A DNA stretch of 64,000 nucleotides from Lederbergia lenta NBRC 16444 (GTDB lineage Bacteria > Bacillota > Bacilli > Bacillales > Bacillaceae_C). The notes below the pieces were generated by a model. That model had not been told where the DNA came from and ran no database searches. It saw only the letters and a list, made by a program, of their open reading frames with translations. Numbering within the stretch: the first letter of the stretch is position 1; the number at the start of each line of letters is the position of its first letter. This document shows, piece after piece, positions 60,136-64,000 of this stretch. The DNA lies in contig NZ_BCVC01000005.1 in the NCBI RefSeq assembly GCF_001591545.1, positions 1-64,000 on the forward strand, written 5' to 3'. The translations under genes and the position numbers were made by a program.

Positions 60136-60259
60136 TTATATTCTAATTGGGTTGAATGAAAAATGAAGGATGTTAACTGACGGAAAGTATTAGTTAAAAG
60201 ACTATTACTTAGAAAAGAAGAATAATTACATTGTCTATCATATATTTGGAGGTATTAAA

Positions 60260-61537
60260 ATGAAAGTTTGTACTATTGGATTAGGTTATATAGGACTCCC
60301 CACTTCCATAATGTTTGCAAAACATGATATAGAGGTAATAGGAGTCGATGTTAAAGAAGATGCTGTAGATTCATTAAATAATGGAAAGATTCATATTGAG
60401 GAACCAGGTCTGCAAGAGGCATTGGAGGAAGTTCTTGAAAATGGTAAATTCAAGGCTTCTTTACATCCAGAAATAGCAGATGCTTTTATTATATCGGTAC
60501 CTACACCAAACTTGAATGACGAATATAGATCTTGTGATTTATCACATGTAATTAGTGCGGTAAATTCTGTATTACCCTATGTAAAAAAAGGAAATGTAAT
60601 TATTGTCGAATCAACAATTGGACCACGGAGCATGGACGACGTTGTAAAACCATTATTGGAGAAAGCGGGTTTTGTTATTGGGGAAGATATATATCTAGTT
60701 CATTGCCCAGAAAGAGTATTACCAGGTCAGATAATGCATGAGTTAATTTATAATAATCGTATTGTTGGTGGAATTACATCCGCATGTGCTGATGCTGGTG
60801 CAATGGTATACAATACTTTTGTTAAAGGAGAAATAATAAAAACTGATGCTAAAACTGCTGAAATGTCTAAGTTAATGGAAAACACATTTCGCGATGTTAA
60901 TATTGCATTAGCGAATGAACTGACAAAGGTATGTAATGAGTTAAATATTAACACATTAGATGTTATTGAAATGGCTAATAAACATCCGAGAGTTAATTTA
61001 CATACTCCGGGGCCTGGAGTCGGTGGACATTGTTTGGCAGTTGATCCTTATTTCATTATTTCAAAAGCTCCGGAAACTGCACAATTAATGGATTTATCCC
61101 GTGGGATAAACAATTCAATGCCTTACTATGTAGTAGAAAACGTTAATAAATTGATGAAACAGGTTGATGGGAAAATAATAACTATTTTTGGTCTAACTTA
61201 TAAAGGAAATGTTGATGATATACGTGAGAGCCCGGCTATGGAAATATATAATATTTTAATAGAACAAAACCAATTTGAAGTTAGAGCATACGACCCCCAT
61301 GTTAAACTTGATTGGGTAGAGGATTGTTTAGAGGAAGCAGTGAAGGATTCTGATTTAGTTGTTATTTTATCTGATCATAATCAATTTAAAAGTTTTGAGA
61401 GTAATGAGTTGAACATGATGGCGCATAAACGAATATTTGATACCAAAAATGTAGTTAAACAAGTAACGAAAGATATTAATTATATAAATTATGGAAATTT
61501 ATATAATGCAATTAAAAAGGAAGCAATCCTTTTATAG
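60260..61537 (+). CDS. wecC: UDP-N-acetyl-D-mannosamine dehydrogenase (WecC type)
   Basis: The enzyme oxidises UDP-ManNAc to UDP-ManNAcA with two NAD. The 425-residue protein has TIGLGYIGLPT for NAD, SVPTPN, ESTIGP, GPGVGGHCLAVDPYF with the catalytic Cys, and GLTYKGNVDDIRESP in the third domain. The Pro-rich start and the ERVLPG motif fit WecC better than UDP-glucose dehydrogenase. The 2-epimerase that makes its substrate lies 230 bp downstream. Its product supplies a uronic acid to the capsule, consistent with the lyase-like gene at 51890. GGAGG precedes the ATG. Confidence 0.93.
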   Translation: MKVCTIGLGYIGLPTSIMFAKHDIEVIGVDVKEDAVDSLNNGKIHIEEPGLQEALEEVLENGKFKASLHPEIADAFIISVPTPNLNDEYRSCDLSHVISAVNSVLPYVKKGNVIIVESTIGPRSMDDVVKPLLEKAGFVIGEDIYLVHCPERVLPGQIMHELIYNNRIVGGITSACADAGAMVYNTFVKGEIIKTDAKTAEMSKLMENTFRDVNIALANELTKVCNELNINTLDVIEMANKHPRVNLHTPGPGVGGHCLAVDPYFIISKAPETAQLMDLSRGINNSMPYYVVENVNKLMKQVDGKIITIFGLTYKGNVDDIRESPAMEIYNILIEQNQFEVRAYDPHVKLDWVEDCLEEAVKDSDLVVILSDHNQFKSFESNELNMMAHKRIFDTKNVVKQVTKDINYINYGNLYNAIKKEAILL

Positions 61538-61602
61538 GTTTAAAAGATGTTTAGTTTTTTTCTTAATATAAAAGTTTGCCGTTATAAAAATATATCCTAA
61601 AA

Positions 61603-61650
61603 TAGAGGGCATTTGTATAAAGCGATTTTTCGATATACAAATGTCCTCTA
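61603..61650 (+). terminator. Long hairpin between wecC and wecB
   Basis: A 17-bp stem with one G-U type pair (61603-61619 with 61634-61650) and a 14-base loop. No T-run follows, so it may act as an RNA-stability or processing element and not as a simple terminator. Confidence 0.5.
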
Positions 61651-61768
61651 GTATTAGAAGATATTGTATAAATAATAGGAAAGTATCTCTGAGTTGTTAA
61701 AAAGTTAAGATTAATATAAATAAAAGTTACTTTTATTTTGTTTCATCGAAAGGAATGTGAGTTAACTA

Positions 61769-62860
61769 ATGAAAAAGGTACTAGTAGTTTTTGGAACAAG
61801 ACCTGAAGCAATTAAGATGTGTCCTTTAGTTAAAGAACTTAAAACACGAAAAAAAATAGAGACTATTGTATGTGTCACTGGTCAGCACAGGGAGATGTTA
61901 GATCAGGTTCTCGAAGCCTTTAATGTGACACCGAATTATGATCTATCTATTATGAAATCAAAACAAACATTGTTTGATGTGACCATCAATATTTTGGAAA
62001 GAATGAAAGCTGTTTTAGAAGAAGTAAGACCAGATGTAGTGTTAGTCCATGGAGATACTTCCACTACTTTTGTGACGGCTTTAGCATGTTTTTATTTACA
62101 AATTCCTGTAGGACATGTAGAGGCAGGATTAAGAACTTATAATATTTACTCGCCTTATCCAGAAGAATTTAATCGTCAAGCCGTTGGGATTGTTGCTAAT
62201 TATCATTTTTCTCCAACTGAAATGTCCAAAGATAATTTAATAAAAGAAGGTAAAGAAGCAACTTCAATTTATATTACAGGGAATACAGCTATTGATGCAT
62301 TAAATACTACAGTAAGAGAAGACTATTTTCATGAAGAACTAGATTGGGTTGAAGGTAGTAGATTAATTATGATTACGGCTCATAGAAGGGAAAACCTAGG
62401 TGCACCTATGAGAAATATGTTTAAGGCGATTAAAAGAATTATTGATGAACATCCTGATATAAAAGCAATCTATCCAATTCATATGAATCCGGTTGTAAGA
62501 GAAGCGGCTAACGAGATACTAGGAGACTGTGACCGAATTAGAATCATAGAGCCTTTAGAGGTAATTGACTTTCACAATTTTCTATCAAGATCATACATGA
62601 TTTTAACTGATAGCGGTGGTATTCAGGAGGAAGCTCCAAGTTTAGGAAAGCCAGTTTTGGTAATGCGTGATACGACAGAGCGACCGGAAGGTATTGCAGC
62701 AGGTACATTAAAGTTAGTTGGTACAGATGAAGAGGTTATTTATCAAACTTTTAAATTATTACTTGAGGATAAATCGGAGTACGAAAAGATGAGCCGTGCA
62801 AGTAATCCATATGGTGATGGACACGCCAGTAAGAGGATAGCAGATATACTCGAGCATTGA
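61769..62860 (+). CDS. mnaA: UDP-N-acetylglucosamine 2-epimerase (WecB/MnaA)
   Basis: The enzyme interconverts UDP-GlcNAc and UDP-ManNAc. The 363-residue protein has FGTRPEAIKMCPL, VTGQHREM, VHGDTSTTF, GHVEAGLRT, PEEFNRQ, TAHRREN, TDSGGIQEEAPSLGKPVLVMRD and ERPEG, all signatures of this family. Its product serves both TagA (WTA linkage unit, 4592) and the dehydrogenase (ManNAcA, 60260), so it may link both pathways of the window. Whether the genome has a second copy cannot be seen here. AAAGGAATGTGA precedes the ATG. Confidence 0.95.
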   Translation: MKKVLVVFGTRPEAIKMCPLVKELKTRKKIETIVCVTGQHREMLDQVLEAFNVTPNYDLSIMKSKQTLFDVTINILERMKAVLEEVRPDVVLVHGDTSTTFVTALACFYLQIPVGHVEAGLRTYNIYSPYPEEFNRQAVGIVANYHFSPTEMSKDNLIKEGKEATSIYITGNTAIDALNTTVREDYFHEELDWVEGSRLIMITAHRRENLGAPMRNMFKAIKRIIDEHPDIKAIYPIHMNPVVREAANEILGDCDRIRIIEPLEVIDFHNFLSRSYMILTDSGGIQEEAPSLGKPVLVMRDTTERPEGIAAGTLKLVGTDEEVIYQTFKLLLEDKSEYEKMSRASNPYGDGHASKRIADILEH

Positions 62861-62890
62861 AATTTAGGGAGTTATTTCTTTCCAAAGGGA

Positions 62891-62922
62891 TAGGAGAGCA
62901 GTGAAGAATAACTGCTCTCCTA
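62891..62922 (+). terminator. Hairpin at the end of the capsule cluster
   Basis: A perfect 12-bp stem (62891-62902 with 62911-62922) with an 8-base loop; the following T-run is weak. The rest of 62861-63172 is AT-rich with no gene visible. Confidence 0.65.
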
Positions 62923-63172
62923 ATTTGTAATAAGACAATAAATTGAAGTGATACTTACTGTTCTAAATCAAGTAAAAGCCTGTTCATAAGATTAAATGTT
63001 CCAAAGCGCTTAAAGTTTGAATATGTTTTAAAAATTGTCTAGCTTGTACAGTTTACAAAATAAATGAACGAAGTTGACCTTTAACGATAAATTCGTTTTT
63101 TATATTAACTTTAATAACATTTATTAAGTTCATCTTAACTTCTATTTTACTGTAGTAATTTTTAATCGATTC

Positions 63173-63514
63173 TTAATTCCTTTTCTTTTCCGGCGCAATA
63201 AATACAAACATTGCTTTCTGATCCGTACATGGATTCTTTGACTGCCAAACGCTGATCCCTTGCTCGTCAAGCTCTTGTAGTAATTCATTAATCGCTACTT
63301 TTGTTGCCTTTTTTAGTGAAGCCTTCACACCAGCTTCTTTTATGTCATGTGTGCCTATCCCTACAATGCTTTCTTCGTCCCAAAAATAGTAACTCGCTGA
63401 GACCCATGTATACGTTTGATATACATTGAAAAAGATTTCGATATCCAGTTCTTTGTGCTTTATCCAATAGGCGTGTCCATCAACAGGTACTTCATTGGAA
63501 TTATACATATCCAT
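63173..63514 (-). CDS. Hypothetical 113-residue protein
   Basis: A small soluble protein with no signal peptide, and no family I recognise. It begins with several aromatic residues in a beta-like pattern (HAYWIKHKELDIEIFFNVYQTYTW), followed by a helical stretch (about 75-98) and a basic end. The start is ATG 63514 or the ATG two codons later; TAGGAGGAGAT lies directly before. A candidate promoter (TTGACA-like) lies upstream on the same strand at 63578-63607. It sits between the capsule cluster and dnaB on the dnaB strand. Confidence 0.65.
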   Translation of the reverse strand: MDMYNSNEVPVDGHAYWIKHKELDIEIFFNVYQTYTWVSASYYFWDEESIVGIGTHDIKEAGVKASLKKATKVAINELLQELDEQGISVWQSKNPCTDQKAMFVFIAPEKKRN

Positions 63515-63577
63515 ATCTCCTCCTAGTTTTATTCATGAGAGTTAGACGATCATTCACTTCTTATTTTTCACCGTTCC

Positions 63578-63607
63578 ATTAAATTCAACTTCTTAAGGTT
63601 GTGTCAA
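63578..63607 (-). promoter_or_regulatory. Candidate sigma-A promoter for the 113-residue protein
   Basis: On the minus strand TTGACA (complement of 63602-63607), an 18-bp spacer and TTTAAT (complement of 63578-63583; five of six consensus bases), about 64 bp before the start codon. Confidence 0.4.
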
Positions 63608-63777
63608 ATTACCTACATACTTATATACTATTCTATTTAGTTTGACTTTTCTAGTGATTTTCAAAATATTTTTATAAAGTGGTATGATCGTTATTGCTAC
63701 CAATTTCACTTTACTGGGTATCGGGTATTTCACAGTGTTTCCACTGAATTAATTGAGTTTGTTTCTAGTACAGATTG

Positions 63778-64000
63778 CTATCCCTTTGCCTCTCCAAACT
63801 TACCATATTCTTTATCGAAAGCTAATTTAATTGTACCAATTGGTCCATTTCGCTGTTTGGCGAGGATGACTTCGACGATGTTTTGCTCGTCTGTTTCTTT
63901 TTGGTAATAGTCTTCACGGTAAAGGAAGGCGATGACATCTGCATCTTGCTCGATTTGGCCACTTTCGCGTAGATCGGATAAGATCGGGTGTTTGTCTTGA
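63778..64000 (-). CDS. dnaB: Replicative DNA helicase DnaB, C-terminal end (partial)
   Basis: The last 73 codons of a minus-strand gene running off the right edge. The visible sequence has [21 protein letters not shown], trimmed here to its RESG and EQDAD motifs, then [11 protein letters not shown] and FDKEYGKF, the arginine-finger and C-terminal signatures of DnaB-type hexameric helicases (called DnaC in B. subtilis). The stop is TAG at 63780-63778. The helicase unwinds DNA at the replication fork. In Bacillus this gene lies fairly near the origin, which weakly places the window on the chromosome. Confidence 0.92.
   Translation of the reverse strand, partial: QDKHPILSDLRESGQIEQDADVIAFLYREDYYQKETDEQNIVEVILAKQRNGPIGTIKLAFDKEYGKFGEAKG

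Overview
The window looks like a chromosomal segment of a low-GC, endospore-former-type Firmicute (Bacillaceae or Planococcaceae). The evidence is AT-rich DNA, strong AGGAGG-type ribosome binding sites, frequent TTG/GTG starts, a complete wall teichoic acid (WTA) gene set, a Gram-positive CpsBCD-type phosphoregulatory module, and the 3' end of the replicative helicase gene dnaB at the right edge. The species cannot be named from sequence alone. No rRNA, tRNA, CRISPR array, prophage or intact insertion sequence was seen.

Layout. 1-4.4 kb: a NERD-domain gene preceded by a strict 21-bp-period repeat array, an XRE regulator divergent from an unknown gene, and a YknX/YknW-like membrane pair. 4.5-21.3 kb: WTA core, with tagA, tagO, an LCP ligase, a TagC-like secreted protein, tagD-tagB, a secreted glucosaminidase, an O-antigen-ligase-like membrane protein, two TagF/TarF-type polymerases and the exporter tagGH. 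21.5-29.5 kb: wall-associated genes, comprising a secreted C39-like protein with 11 repeats, an acyltransferase, a TarS-like glycosyltransferase and an amidase sharing its five-fold repeat with the glucosaminidase. 29.6-34.4 kb: a ribitol-phosphate module (TarI-like cytidylyltransferase, SDR reductase, two TagB/TagF-type transferases) and a CpsB-type phosphatase. 34.4-35.8 kb: a second NERD gene flanked on both sides by another 21-bp-period array. 35.8-43 kb: an LplABC-type sugar ABC importer with a YesMN-type two-component system. 43-63 kb: a degenerate SGNH protein, a tyrosine-kinase/phosphatase module, an EpsC-type dehydratase preceded by a candidate EAR/epsC-type RNA, and a Wzx/Wzy capsule cluster ending in the UDP-ManNAc/ManNAcA genes. 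63-64 kb: a small unknown gene and the dnaB 3' end.

How the genes work together. TagO and TagA build the GlcNAc-ManNAc linkage unit on undecaprenyl phosphate, and the 2-epimerase at the far end of the window can supply the UDP-ManNAc. TagD makes CDP-glycerol and TagB primes. TarI plus the SDR enzyme should make CDP-ribitol, so polymers containing glycerol phosphate, ribitol phosphate or both are possible. TagGH exports the polymer and an LCP protein attaches it to peptidoglycan. The capsule cluster follows Wzx/Wzy logic: initiating transferase, several glycosyltransferases, flippase, polymerase, and chain-length/kinase control.

The most unusual signal is the pairing of both NERD genes with private arrays of short motifs at exact 21-bp spacing, about 115-125 bp upstream of the start codon in each case. 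The motif differs between the two genes. A second dispersed element, a GGGGTCAG-type palindrome, is scattered through intergenic DNA from 29.5 to 39.6 kb.
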